The notes below the pieces were generated by a model. The model was not told where the DNA came from and made no database searches. It worked only from the letters and a program-made list of their open reading frames with translations. A stretch of 64,000 nucleotides of DNA from Yoonia sp035117555 (GTDB lineage Bacteria > Pseudomonadota > Alphaproteobacteria > Rhodobacterales > Rhodobacteraceae): contig NZ_JAYKPK010000001.1 of the NCBI RefSeq assembly GCF_035117555.1, positions 434,001-498,000 of the forward strand, read 5' to 3'. This document shows, piece after piece, positions 34,496 to 43,166 of this stretch (within the stretch, counting starts at the first letter, position 1; each line of letters starts with the position of its first letter). Position numbers and translations under genes: made by a program.

Positions 34496-34568
34496 ATGTT
34501 CCCTTAATGTTCTTGTGTTAACTTGATCACATAACGAATCGCCTGTGTAAAGAACATTTTAGGAACAT
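34496..34568 (-). promoter_or_regulatory. Nested inverted repeat covering the peptide gene's ribosome binding site
   Basis: Two perfect inverted repeats are nested on one axis. The outer is ATGTTCC (34496-34502) with GGAACAT (34562-34568); the inner is AATGTTCTT (34506-34514) with AAGAACATT (34550-34558). In a transcript reading through from recG they would form a 16-bp stem around a 35-nt loop, with the Shine-Dalgarno AAGGGAA and the first ATG inside the stem. It could act as a translational switch, or on DNA as a double operator. Confidence 0.6.
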
Positions 34569-34582
34569 CGGTGAGGAATTTT

Positions 34583-36673
34583 TTAACCTATTGAAATCAA
34601 AAGGATCGCGCGGTCCTGTTCCAATAGCCAAAGCAGAGTGCGCGCACCTTCTCCGCGGGGAAGGTTCAGGTCAGGGTCATCATGCAGCAATTTGCGGGCA
34701 TCCGATTGCGCCACCGCCATCAACCCCGCCTGCCGTTCCAGATCGGCAACGCGGAACCGTGGCAGACCCGATTGCGCAGTGCCGATCACATCTCCGGCGC
34801 CGCGCATCATCAGGTCTTCTTCCGATATGCGAAACCCATCCTCGGTCTCGCGCAGGATTTCCAGCCGCTTGCGGCCATTCTCGGTCAAGGGCGGTTGGTA
34901 GATCAGCAGACAGGTGGATGCCGCATCGCCGCGCCCGACCCTGCCCCGCAACTGATGCAATTGCGCAAGGCCAAAACTTTCGGCACCTTCGATCATCATG
35001 ATCGACGCATTGGGCACATTCACCCCCACCTCAATCACCGTGGTGGCGACCAGCACGCGGGTGTCCCCGCTGACAAACCGCGCCATGGCGGCGTCTTTTT
35101 CGGCAATCGGCATCTGGCCATGCACCAGCCCGACGACATCATCGCCCAAGGCGGCGCGCAGCCGTTTGAACCGTTCTTCGGCGGCGGTCATCGCGATGAC
35201 CTCGCTTTCCTCGACCAGCGGGCAGACCCAATAGGCCTGCCGCCCCTCGGCCACGGCGGCGCGCAGTTTCGCGACCACCTCATCCATCCGCGCCGCTGAC
35301 ACCAGCGCGGTCTGCACCGGTTTGCGCCCGGGCGGTTTTTCATCCAGCACCGAGACATCCATATCGCCATATTGCGCGAGCGCCAGTGATCGCGGGATCG
35401 GCGTCGCCGTCATCACCAGCACATCAACGGCGCGGCCTTTTGCGCCAAGCTCCATCCGTTGTGCGACACCGAACCGATGCTGTTCGTCGATCACCGCCAG
35501 CCGTAGGTCATTGAAATGCACGTCTTTCTGGAACACCGCATGGGTGCCGACCAGAATATGGATATCGCCCGCCAGCAATGCTGCCAGTTTCGCCGCGCGA
35601 TCAGCGCCTTTGTCACGGCCAGTCAGCACCTCCAGCCGTATTCCGGCAGCAGTGGCCAAAGGTGCCAGCCCGGCATAATGCTGCCGCGCCAGAATTTCGG
35701 TCGGGGCCATCATCACGCCCTGCCCGCCAGCCTCGACCACCTGCAACAAGGCCATCATCGCGACCAAAGTCTTGCCGGACCCGACATCGCCCTGCAACAG
35801 CCGGTTCATCCGCTGCGGTGCCGCCAGATCGGCGCCGATTTCCTTAATCGCACGGATTTGCGCACCGGTCGGCGCATAGGGCAAATCCGCCAAGACACGG
35901 CCCTGTAGCGCGCCGTCACCCTTGGACACGATGCCCTTGCCCCGCCGCGCCTTGGCCCGGGCCAGCGCCAGCGTGATCTGATGCGCCATCAATTCATCAT
36001 AGGCCAGCCGCGCGCGGGCCGGGTGATGCGGCGACAGATCGGTGGATGATTGCGGGTTATGCGCAAGGTGCAGCGCATCTACCCAATCGGGCCAGCCTTC
36101 ACGCGCCTTTTGGCCCGGATCGATCCATTCCGGCAGGTCGGGCAACAGGGTTAACGCGGACCTTGTCGCCTTCCACATCACCTTTTGCGTGATCCCGTGG
36201 TGCAGCGGATAGACCGGTTCAAAGGCGGGGATTGTGTCCGCCTCTGCACTGGGCAAGACGTGATCGGGATGCACGATCTGCGCGATGCCGTCGAACAATT
36301 CCAGCTTGCCCGATACCACCCGCCGCTGGCCCGTGGGCAGCAGTTTTTGCAGGTAATCGCCGCGCGGGTGGAAAAAGACGAGTTGGAAACTGGTCTCTGC
36401 ATCATCAACCACGATCCGGTAAGGTTTCCCCTTGGATTTGGGCGGCATATGCAGACCCACCGTGACCTCCACCGTCACAACGCAAGGGGCGATCACCTCG
36501 CGTATGCTGGCCCGCCTGCGCCGGTCCACGCCGGAAATCGGCAGGGTGAACAAGAGGTCAGCCGGTTTTTCGATACCCGCATCCGCCATGATCTGCGCGG
36601 TTTTCGGCCCGACGCCGTCGAGCCTGGTCAGCGCGCCGAACAGCGGGAAAAGAACCTCTGGCCGGCCTTTCAT
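34583..36673 (-). CDS. recG: ATP-dependent DNA helicase RecG
   Basis: A branched-DNA translocase that regresses stalled forks; 696 residues. The N-terminal wedge/OB domain (about residues 50-150, VDRRRRASIREVIAPCVVTVEV) is followed by the motor with Walker A GDVGSGKTLVAMMALL, DEQHRFGVAQR, TATPIPRSLALAQYGD, and LHQLRGRVGRGDAAS. Starts with the ATG overlapping the ligA stop by 4 bp, so both are one operon. The read-through direction leads to the 40-residue peptide gene. Confidence 0.97.
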   Translation of the reverse strand: MKGRPEVLFPLFGALTRLDGVGPKTAQIMADAGIEKPADLLFTLPISGVDRRRRASIREVIAPCVVTVEVTVGLHMPPKSKGKPYRIVVDDAETSFQLVFFHPRGDYLQKLLPTGQRRVVSGKLELFDGIAQIVHPDHVLPSAEADTIPAFEPVYPLHHGITQKVMWKATRSALTLLPDLPEWIDPGQKAREGWPDWVDALHLAHNPQSSTDLSPHHPARARLAYDELMAHQITLALARAKARRGKGIVSKGDGALQGRVLADLPYAPTGAQIRAIKEIGADLAAPQRMNRLLQGDVGSGKTLVAMMALLQVVEAGGQGVMMAPTEILARQHYAGLAPLATAAGIRLEVLTGRDKGADRAAKLAALLAGDIHILVGTHAVFQKDVHFNDLRLAVIDEQHRFGVAQRMELGAKGRAVDVLVMTATPIPRSLALAQYGDMDVSVLDEKPPGRKPVQTALVSAARMDEVVAKLRAAVAEGRQAYWVCPLVEESEVIAMTAAEERFKRLRAALGDDVVGLVHGQMPIAEKDAAMARFVSGDTRVLVATTVIEVGVNVPNASIMMIEGAESFGLAQLHQLRGRVGRGDAASTCLLIYQPPLTENGRKRLEILRETEDGFRISEEDLMMRGAGDVIGTAQSGLPRFRVADLERQAGLMAVAQSDARKLLHDDPDLNLPRGEGARTLLWLLEQDRAILLISIG

Positions 36674-38808
36674 GAGCCGGCAATCAGCGATAGCCAGCCA
36701 TCCTCATCCATCGTGCGGATGCCAAGCGCCTCTGCCTTCGCCGCCTTCGACCCGGCCCCGGGACCTGCGACCAGAATGTCGGTCTTGGCGCTGACCGAGC
36801 CTGCGACCTTGGCGCCCAAGGATTCAGCGCGCGCCTTGGCCTCTGCCCGTGTCATGCGCTCCAGCGTGCCGGTAAAAACCACCGTCAGGCCCGACACCGG
36901 GCTGTCGCTGGCGACCTTCGCGGCATCCTGCACATCGAGTTCGGCGACCAAGGCGGCGATGGAGTTTGCCTCTGCCGCGTTCTGCATCGTCGCGATCAGG
37001 GATGTCGCCATCACGGCACCGACACCGTCGATGCTGATCAATTCCTCCCAAGCCGCACCGCTGCCGATGTCGGCCTCTGCCATTGCGGCGGCGAATGCGG
37101 CCCATGATCCGTAGTGATTGGCCAGTAACGCCGCAGAGCTTTCGCCGACATGCCGGATCCCCAGCGCAAAGATCAGCCGGTGCAGCGGGATTTTGCGTTT
37201 GTCGTCGATGGCGGCAAAGAGGTTATCGGCACTTTTCGCGCCCCAACCTTCGCGGTTCTTCAACTGCTGGAGGCCCTGCCCGTAGCGCCTGCGCAATTGA
37301 AAAATATCGACCGGGGTTTTGATCCAGCCATCGGCATAGAATTGTTCAACCTGTTTCGCGCCCAAACCTTCGATGTCAAAGGCCGCGCGGGAGACGAAAT
37401 GTTTCAGCCTTTCAACGGCTTGCGCGGGGCATATCAAGCCGCCGGTGCAGCGGCGCACAGCGTCGCCATCTTCGCGGACCGCGGGGGAATCGCATTGCGG
37501 GCAAGTGTCGGGAAAGACATAGGGCGCGGCATTCGCAGGCCTGCGCGCCAGATCCACATCCTTGATTTTGGGGATCACGTCACCGGCGCGGTAGACCTGT
37601 ACCCAATCGCCGATGCGGATATCGCGGCCTTCGCGGATGGGCTGACCATCGCCGCCACGCCCGGCGATGTAATCCCCATTATGCAGCGTCGCGTTGGACA
37701 CCATGACGCCGCCGACATTGACCGGCACCAGCCGCGCGACGGGTGACAAGGCCCCGGTGCGCCCGACCTGAATGTCGATCCCGGTCAGTTCCGTCCAGGC
37801 GAGTTCTGCGGGGAATTTATGCGCAATCGCCCAGCGGGGTGTGGTGGACCGGAACCCCAGGCGTTGCTGCAAGGCCAGATCATCGACCTTGTAAACCACG
37901 CCATCAATGTCATAGCCAAGGGTCGCGCGCTGCGCCTCGATCCCTTGGTAATGCGCGATCATCGCCTCGGGGCTGTCGCAGGTCACGGTCAGCGGATTGG
38001 TCGCGAAACCCAAGCTTTTCAGCCGCGCGATGGCACCAGATTGCGTATCCGCCAGCGGTTCTGACACTTCCCCCCAAGCATAGGCGAAGAAACGCAAAGG
38101 TCGCGCGGCGGTGATCTGCGCATCCAATTGGCGCAAGGACCCGGCGGCGGCATTGCGCGGATTGGCAAAGGTTTTCGCGCCTCTCTCGGCTTGCCGCGTG
38201 TTGAGGGCGGCGAAATCCGCGTGGCTCATGTAAACCTCACCGCGCACTTCCAGCACGGCGGGCGCATCGGTCAGGCTTTGCGGGATATCCGCAATCGTGC
38301 GCGCATTGGCGGTGACATTTTCCCCCACGGCCCCGTCGCCACGGGTTGCGGCCTGCACCAGTTCCCCGTTTTCATAGCGCAGCGACAGCGACAGCCCGTC
38401 AATCTTTGGTTCTGCGGTATAGCGCAACGGCTGATCGCCCAGCCCCAGATACTTGCGCACGCGCTGGTCGAAATCGGTGACATCTTCATCGCTGAACGCA
38501 TTGCCCAACGACAGCATCCGCACCGCATGGGGCACTTTGCCGAATCCATCCGCGACGGCGGAACCGACCTGATCGCTGGGGCTGTCGGCGCGTTTGAGCG
38601 CGGGAAAGCGCGCCTCGATCGCGGCGTTGCGCTGTTTCAGCGCGTCATAGGCGGCGTCATCTATCGCCGGATCATCCTCGCGATGATAGGCGGCATTGGC
38701 CTTTTGAAGAACATCCGCCAGCCGCGCCAGCTCTGCTTTGGCTTGATCTGTGGTCAGATCCTCTGCCGCGATGGTCGCGATATCGTCATTTTTTGCGTTC
38801 TGGCTCAC
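36670..38808 (-). CDS. ligA: NAD-dependent DNA ligase
   Basis: Seals nicks during replication and repair; 712 residues from the GTG at 38808, which has GGGGA five bases upstream (a TTG at 38820 would add four residues). The adenylation site is EPKIDGLSLSL with the reactive Lys, followed by TRGDGAVGENVT. The OB fold, the Cys4 zinc finger (CPQCDSPAV...CTGGLICPAQ), helix-hairpin-helix repeats and a C-terminal BRCT domain (GLTVVFTGTLERMTRAEAK) come in the normal order. Confidence 0.96.
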   Translation of the reverse strand: MSQNAKNDDIATIAAEDLTTDQAKAELARLADVLQKANAAYHREDDPAIDDAAYDALKQRNAAIEARFPALKRADSPSDQVGSAVADGFGKVPHAVRMLSLGNAFSDEDVTDFDQRVRKYLGLGDQPLRYTAEPKIDGLSLSLRYENGELVQAATRGDGAVGENVTANARTIADIPQSLTDAPAVLEVRGEVYMSHADFAALNTRQAERGAKTFANPRNAAAGSLRQLDAQITAARPLRFFAYAWGEVSEPLADTQSGAIARLKSLGFATNPLTVTCDSPEAMIAHYQGIEAQRATLGYDIDGVVYKVDDLALQQRLGFRSTTPRWAIAHKFPAELAWTELTGIDIQVGRTGALSPVARLVPVNVGGVMVSNATLHNGDYIAGRGGDGQPIREGRDIRIGDWVQVYRAGDVIPKIKDVDLARRPANAAPYVFPDTCPQCDSPAVREDGDAVRRCTGGLICPAQAVERLKHFVSRAAFDIEGLGAKQVEQFYADGWIKTPVDIFQLRRRYGQGLQQLKNREGWGAKSADNLFAAIDDKRKIPLHRLIFALGIRHVGESSAALLANHYGSWAAFAAAMAEADIGSGAAWEELISIDGVGAVMATSLIATMQNAAEANSIAALVAELDVQDAAKVASDSPVSGLTVVFTGTLERMTRAEAKARAESLGAKVAGSVSAKTDILVAGPGAGSKAAKAEALGIRTMDEDGWLSLIAGS

Positions 38809-38885
38809 CTTGGTCCCCAATGCGGTTGCGCGCCAGATAGTGTTAGGCAGCCATCACGCCAAGGTCCAGAGAGCAGAGCCTTGCA

Positions 38886-39599
38886 TTACGCCCCGACAGC
38901 CAATCTTGCGGGGGCTTTCACCGGTTCGGGGTCGCGCAACACGTAACCCCGACCCCAGACGGTTTCGATATTGTTTTCGCCATTCGACGCCTCTGACAAT
39001 TTCTTGCGCAATTTGCAGATAAAAACATCGATGATTTTCAATTCCGGTTCATCCATACCGCCATATAGGTGGTTCAGAAACATTTCCTTGGTCAACGTCG
39101 TGCCTTTGCGCAAAGATAACAATTCAAGCATCTGATATTCCTTGCCGGTCAGATGCACGATGCTGCCCGCAACCTCGACCGTTTTGGCGTCCAGATTGAC
39201 GGATACCTGCCCGGTGCGGATGATCGATTGCGCATGACCTTTCGACCGGCGGATGATCGCATGAATCCGCGCGACCAGTTCTTCACGGTGAAACGGTTTG
39301 GTCAGGTAATCATCAGCGCCAAAGCCGAAACCTTTCAGCTTGCTTTCGGTCCCGTCATCGCCCGTCAGGATCAGGATCGGCGTGTCGATCCGGCTGAGCC
39401 GCAATTGCCGCAACACCTCGTGCCCATCCATATCCGGCAGGTTCAGATCCAGCAGGATCAGATCGTAATCATAGAGCCGTGCCAGATCGATCCCTTCTTC
39501 GCCCAGATCGGTGGTGTAGACGTTCAGGTTCGCATGGGTCAGCATCAATTCGATGCTTTTGGCGGTGGTCGGGTCATCTTCAACCAGCAGGACGCGCAT
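38886..39599 (-). CDS. ctrA: Cell cycle response regulator CtrA
   Basis: An OmpR-family response regulator of 237 residues, the master regulator of cell cycle, motility and gene transfer agents in alphaproteobacteria. The receiver domain has the acidic pair EDD at residues 7-9, the phospho-Asp in LILLDLNLPDMDG near 51, and Lys in YLTKPFHREEL. The winged helix holds LTGKEYQMLELL, GTTLTKEMFLNHLYGG and WGRGYVL. A CtrA-like TTAA-N7-TTAC site lies 48 bp upstream. sciP lies just upstream on the same strand. Confidence 0.97.
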   Translation of the reverse strand: MRVLLVEDDPTTAKSIELMLTHANLNVYTTDLGEEGIDLARLYDYDLILLDLNLPDMDGHEVLRQLRLSRIDTPILILTGDDGTESKLKGFGFGADDYLTKPFHREELVARIHAIIRRSKGHAQSIIRTGQVSVNLDAKTVEVAGSIVHLTGKEYQMLELLSLRKGTTLTKEMFLNHLYGGMDEPELKIIDVFICKLRKKLSEASNGENNIETVWGRGYVLRDPEPVKAPARLAVGA

Positions 39600-39647
39600 A
39601 AGGATTCTCCGCTTTCATGTGTGCAGCTCACCTTGATCACAAAAAGG

Positions 39648-39662
39648 TTAACCACACGTTAC
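39648..39662. promoter_or_regulatory. Probable CtrA-binding site upstream of ctrA
   Basis: TTAA-CCACACG-TTAC matches the TTAA-N7-TTAA consensus in seven of eight positions and sits in the 89-bp gap between sciP and ctrA, as expected for autoregulation. Confidence 0.55.
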
Positions 39663-39688
39663 CTGTGCGCAACAAGAGAAATAACACG

Positions 39689-39967
39689 CTAAGGTTGTCT
39701 ATATTTTTGCATTGTGGTGGCTTTCAGCGCCGATTCCCCATGGGTTTGCACGGCTTTTTCCCATTCGGTCAGCTCTTCTTCGGACAGATCATAGGTTTCC
39801 AACGCTTCTTCGCGGTTGATCAGCCCATGCGTGACGGCGCGCACCACGGCGGCCTTGCGCGACGCGACCCAACGTTTGATCGCCTTGTCCGGCAGATCCG
39901 CCCGCGTCATGCTGGACCCGTCCGGCAATATCACGGCGCGCGGTCCCGGTACTTTTCTGATACGCAT
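39689..39967 (-). CDS. sciP: CtrA inhibitor SciP (DUF1153)
   Basis: A small helix-turn-helix protein of 92 residues that in Caulobacter binds CtrA and blocks its recruitment of RNA polymerase. It shows the DUF1153 pattern: MRIRKVPGPRAVILPDGSSM, LPDKAIKRWVASRKAAVVRAV and GLINREEALETYDLSEEEL, then a short basic tail. Same strand as ctrA, 89 bp apart. A TTAACG half-site is visible upstream near 40016. Confidence 0.92.
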   Translation of the reverse strand: MRIRKVPGPRAVILPDGSSMTRADLPDKAIKRWVASRKAAVVRAVTHGLINREEALETYDLSEEELTEWEKAVQTHGESALKATTMQKYRQP

Positions 39968-40085
39968 CTGGCACCCCTTTCCCCAAACTTGCCGGGATGG
40001 TATGACGCGGATGACTTAACGAGAGGTGTAGCCGCACCTTGAGAATGCAAAGCATTTTCCTATATTTGTCGCTGATCTTGACCTG

Positions 40086-41237
40086 ATGGATTGTATGATG
40101 CCGCTGGAAGCCCCGTTGAACTCGCTTGGTTTTGCCAAGGCCCCTGCCGATACCCGCGTGGTTGTTGCCATGTCCGGGGGCGTTGACAGCTCTGTAGTGG
40201 CGGCAAAGCTGGCCGAAGAAGGCTATGATGTCGTCGGCGTCACCTTGCAGCTTTATGACCATGGTGCAGCCTTGGCCAAGAAAGGTGCCTGTTGCGCCGG
40301 GCGCGATATCCACGACGCCCGCCGCGTGGCCGAGGAAATGGGCTTTCCGCATTACGTGCTGGATTACGAAAACACCTTCCGCGAGGCGGTGATGGATGAA
40401 TTCGCCGACAGCTATCTGGGTGGTGCGACGCCGGTGCCCTGCATCCGCTGCAACGAGCGGGTGAAATTCAAGGATCTGCTGCAAACCGCCAAGGATCTGG
40501 AAGCCGATTGCATGGCCACCGGCCATTATATCCAGCGCAAGATGGGGCTGGAAGGCGCGGAACTGCACAGTGCTGCCGATGCGGGCAAGGATCAAAGCTA
40601 TTTCCTGTTTTCGACCACGCAGGACCAGCTGGATTACCTGCGCTTTCCTTTGGGCCATCACAAAAGCAAAGATGAAACCCGCGCCTTGGCTGCCAAATAT
40701 GGGCTGAGCGTCGCGGATAAACCCGACAGTCAGGATATCTGTTTTGTCCCCAACGGTGATTATGCTGCGGTGATCGAAAAACTGCGCCCCGGGGCTGCGG
40801 CACCGGGCGAGATTGTTGATATCAATGGCAAGTTGCTGGGCCAGCATAACGGGGTGATCCATTACACTGTGGGGCAACGGCGCGGCCTTGGCATCGGTGG
40901 GTTGGCAGACCCGCTTTATGTGGTGCGTCTGGATGTCGAAAAAAAACAGGTCATCGTCGGGCCGAAAGATATGCTCGCCACCCGCCGGGTGCCGATCCGC
41001 GAAATCAACTGGATCGGCGGCGGCAAGATCACAGATTTCGCCGAACGCCAGATCGGTGTGCGTGTGCGCTCCACGCGGCCCCCGACCGAGGCTGTCCTGC
41101 GTCCGATCAGCGCGACCGAGGCCGAGGTTGAATTGCTGGTCGCCGAACAAGGCGTCTCACCCGGTCAGGCCTGCGTGTTCTACGACCTCGACACCACCCG
41201 CATCTTGGGCGGCGGCTGGATCTGGCGCGGCGCTTAA
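40086..41237 (+). CDS. mnmA: tRNA 2-thiouridylase MnmA
   Basis: Thiolates U34 of tRNA-Lys, -Glu and -Gln at the wobble base; 383 residues. The ATP-pyrophosphatase loop is AMSGGVDSSVVAAKL near residue 30. The catalytic cysteines lie in PVPCIRCNERVKF and DSQDICFVPNGDY, and GKDQSYFLF and HYTVGQRRGLGIGG are family blocks. Three ATGs (40086, 40095, 40098) compete; spacing evidence is weak. Followed by repeat copy D. Confidence 0.95.
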   Translation: MDCMMPLEAPLNSLGFAKAPADTRVVVAMSGGVDSSVVAAKLAEEGYDVVGVTLQLYDHGAALAKKGACCAGRDIHDARRVAEEMGFPHYVLDYENTFREAVMDEFADSYLGGATPVPCIRCNERVKFKDLLQTAKDLEADCMATGHYIQRKMGLEGAELHSAADAGKDQSYFLFSTTQDQLDYLRFPLGHHKSKDETRALAAKYGLSVADKPDSQDICFVPNGDYAAVIEKLRPGAAAPGEIVDINGKLLGQHNGVIHYTVGQRRGLGIGGLADPLYVVRLDVEKKQVIVGPKDMLATRRVPIREINWIGGGKITDFAERQIGVRVRSTRPPTEAVLRPISATEAEVELLVAEQGVSPGQACVFYDLDTTRILGGGWIWRGA

Positions 41238-41248
41238 CCCCGCGCCCC

Positions 41249-41295
41249 CCTTCTTATTTCTGAAAATACTTCCGGGGTCAGGGGCAGCGCCCCTG
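41249..41295 (+). repeat. Intergenic repeat, copy D
   Basis: CTTCTTATTTCTGAAAATAC, then TTCCGGGG and a CAGGGGC-AGC-GCCCCTG hairpin (41279-41295), between mnmA and the P-loop gene. It combines the T-rich arm with the second hairpin module also seen in copies G and H. Confidence 0.7.
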
Positions 41296-41348
41296 CTGCG
41301 GCGCAAAAAACGCTGGCAGATCATGACAGTCCCGATTACCCAAGGCGC

Positions 41349-42212
41349 ATGATTTATACATCCGCATCAGACTGGCGCGCCGCGCCGCAAAAACGTGTCC
41401 TGCTGTTCGCTATGTCGGGGCTAGGCAAGACCTATTTATCCAGCATGCTGCGCGAGACGGGTGATTGGTTCCATTATTCCATCGATTACCGGATCGGCAC
41501 CCGCTATATGGGTGAATATATCGCCGATAATGCCAAGCGCGAGGCGATGAAGGTGCCGTTCCTGCGCGATCTGTTGCGAAGCGACAGCATCTATATCGGC
41601 TCCAACATATCCTTCAACGATTTGCGGCCGATGTCGTCTTATCTGGGCAAACCCGGGGATCCGGCCAAGGGCGGCCTGCCGTGGGATGAATATACCCACC
41701 GTCAGGACCAGTTTCAAAAGGCCGAGGTCGCGGCGCTGCACGACACCGGCCATTTCATCGAACGCTCGCATGACCTCTATCAATATCCGCATTTCGTCTG
41801 CGATACGGGCGGGTCGATCTGTGAATGGGTCGATGTGAATGACCCCGATGATCCGATCATGACCGACCTTGCCGCCAAAACCTTGATGGTCTGGATCGAA
41901 GGCACCGATGCCCATACCGCAGAACTGATCCGCCGCTTTGATCGCGAACCCAAGCCGATGTCCTATGACCCGGTTTTCCTGCTGGACACATGGCAGGCTT
42001 ATCTGGCGGAATTCAACAAGGCCCCCGATGCGGTGGACCCTGATGATTTCATCCGCTGGGCCTTTGCCAAGGCTTTGGCGCATCGTCAGCCGCGCTACAA
42101 GGCGATGGCAGAGCGTTGGGGATTAACTGTCGCGCAGGATGACGTGGCGGCGGTAAGGGATGCGCAAGGTTTCATCGACATGATCGCCACAGCCCTTGAG
42201 ATGCGGGGCTAA
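41349..42212 (+). CDS. P-loop ATPase-like protein of unknown role
   Basis: A 287-residue cytoplasmic protein with an N-terminal nucleotide loop, LLFAMSGLGKTYLSSML (residues about 18-34), and kinase-like features further on. These include YSIDYRIGTRYMGEYI, HFVCDTGGSICEWVD and LMVWIEGTDAHTAELIRRF. I do not recognise a characterised family; it resembles the unnamed ATPases found beside metA in Rhodobacteraceae. It lies 36 bp upstream of metA and may be co-transcribed. Confidence 0.75.
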   Translation: MIYTSASDWRAAPQKRVLLFAMSGLGKTYLSSMLRETGDWFHYSIDYRIGTRYMGEYIADNAKREAMKVPFLRDLLRSDSIYIGSNISFNDLRPMSSYLGKPGDPAKGGLPWDEYTHRQDQFQKAEVAALHDTGHFIERSHDLYQYPHFVCDTGGSICEWVDVNDPDDPIMTDLAAKTLMVWIEGTDAHTAELIRRFDREPKPMSYDPVFLLDTWQAYLAEFNKAPDAVDPDDFIRWAFAKALAHRQPRYKAMAERWGLTVAQDDVAAVRDAQGFIDMIATALEMRG

Positions 42213-42248
42213 GCCGCCTATCTCAACGCCTCTGTCAGGATAAATCCC

Positions 42249-43166
42249 ATGCCGATCAAACTCCCCTCTGCCCTGCCCGCATATGATGTTCTGTCGAAAG
42301 AAGGCGTCATGGTGCTGGATGAAGTCACCGCCGCGCGTCAGGATATCCGCCCCTTGCGGATCGCCTTGCTGAACCTGATGCCCAAGAAAATCCAGACCGA
42401 AAACCAATTCGCCCGGCTGATCGGCGCGACACCGTTGCAGATCGAATTTTCGCTGATCCGCATGTCGGAACATCAGACGCGGAACACCGCCGCCGATCAT
42501 ATGGAGGAATTCTATCGCCCGTTCAGCGATGTCAGGGGTGAAAAATTCGACGGGCTGATCATCACCGGTGCGCCGATTGAACATCTGCCGTTCGAAGATG
42601 TGACCTATTGGGATGAATTGAAACAGGTTTTCGACTGGACCCAGACCAATGTCCATTCCACCTTTGGCGTCTGCTGGGGGGGGATGGCGATGATCAATTA
42701 TTTCCATGGTGTGCGGAAACATCTGCTGGATCAAAAGCTGTTCGGTTGCCTGCGGCATCAGAACAAGGCGCCCAGCTCGCCCTACCTGCGGGGGTTCTCT
42801 GATGATTGCGTGATCCCTGTCAGCCGCTGGACCGAAATGCGGCAGGCTGAAATCGACGCAGCACCAGGGTTGAAAACCCTGATCACCAGTGATGAGGCCG
42901 GGCCTGCGCTGGTCGAAGACCCTGCCCACCGCGCGCTTTATGTCTTTAACCATTTCGAATATGACACCGGCACGCTGAAACAGGAATATGACCGCGACGT
43001 CGCCAATGGCACGACGATCAATATCCCGGCGAATTATTACCCCGATGACGATCCGTTGAAGATGCCACAGAACCGCTGGCGCAGCCATGCACACCTTCTA
43101 TATGGCAATTGGATAAACGAGATTTATCAGACCACCTATTTCGAGTTGGATAAAATTGGTACTTAA
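42249..43166 (+). CDS. metA: Homoserine O-acyltransferase MetA
   Basis: Acylates homoserine in the first dedicated step of methionine synthesis; 305 residues. The catalytic Cys is in FGVCWGGMAMINYFHGV near residue 142; the catalytic His and Glu lie in VFNHFEYDTGTLKQEYDRD near 235. NLMPKKIQTENQFARL is the usual N-terminal block. Whether the donor is acetyl- or succinyl-CoA cannot be read reliably here. AGGA precedes the ATG. The 36-bp gap upstream is too short for a SAM-II riboswitch. Confidence 0.95.
   Translation: MPIKLPSALPAYDVLSKEGVMVLDEVTAARQDIRPLRIALLNLMPKKIQTENQFARLIGATPLQIEFSLIRMSEHQTRNTAADHMEEFYRPFSDVRGEKFDGLIITGAPIEHLPFEDVTYWDELKQVFDWTQTNVHSTFGVCWGGMAMINYFHGVRKHLLDQKLFGCLRHQNKAPSSPYLRGFSDDCVIPVSRWTEMRQAEIDAAPGLKTLITSDEAGPALVEDPAHRALYVFNHFEYDTGTLKQEYDRDVANGTTINIPANYYPDDDPLKMPQNRWRSHAHLLYGNWINEIYQTTYFELDKIGT

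Noticed and set aside
42213..42248. SAM riboswitch before metA
   Set aside because: Only 36 bp separate metA from the preceding gene; no SAM-II pseudoknot sequence is visible.
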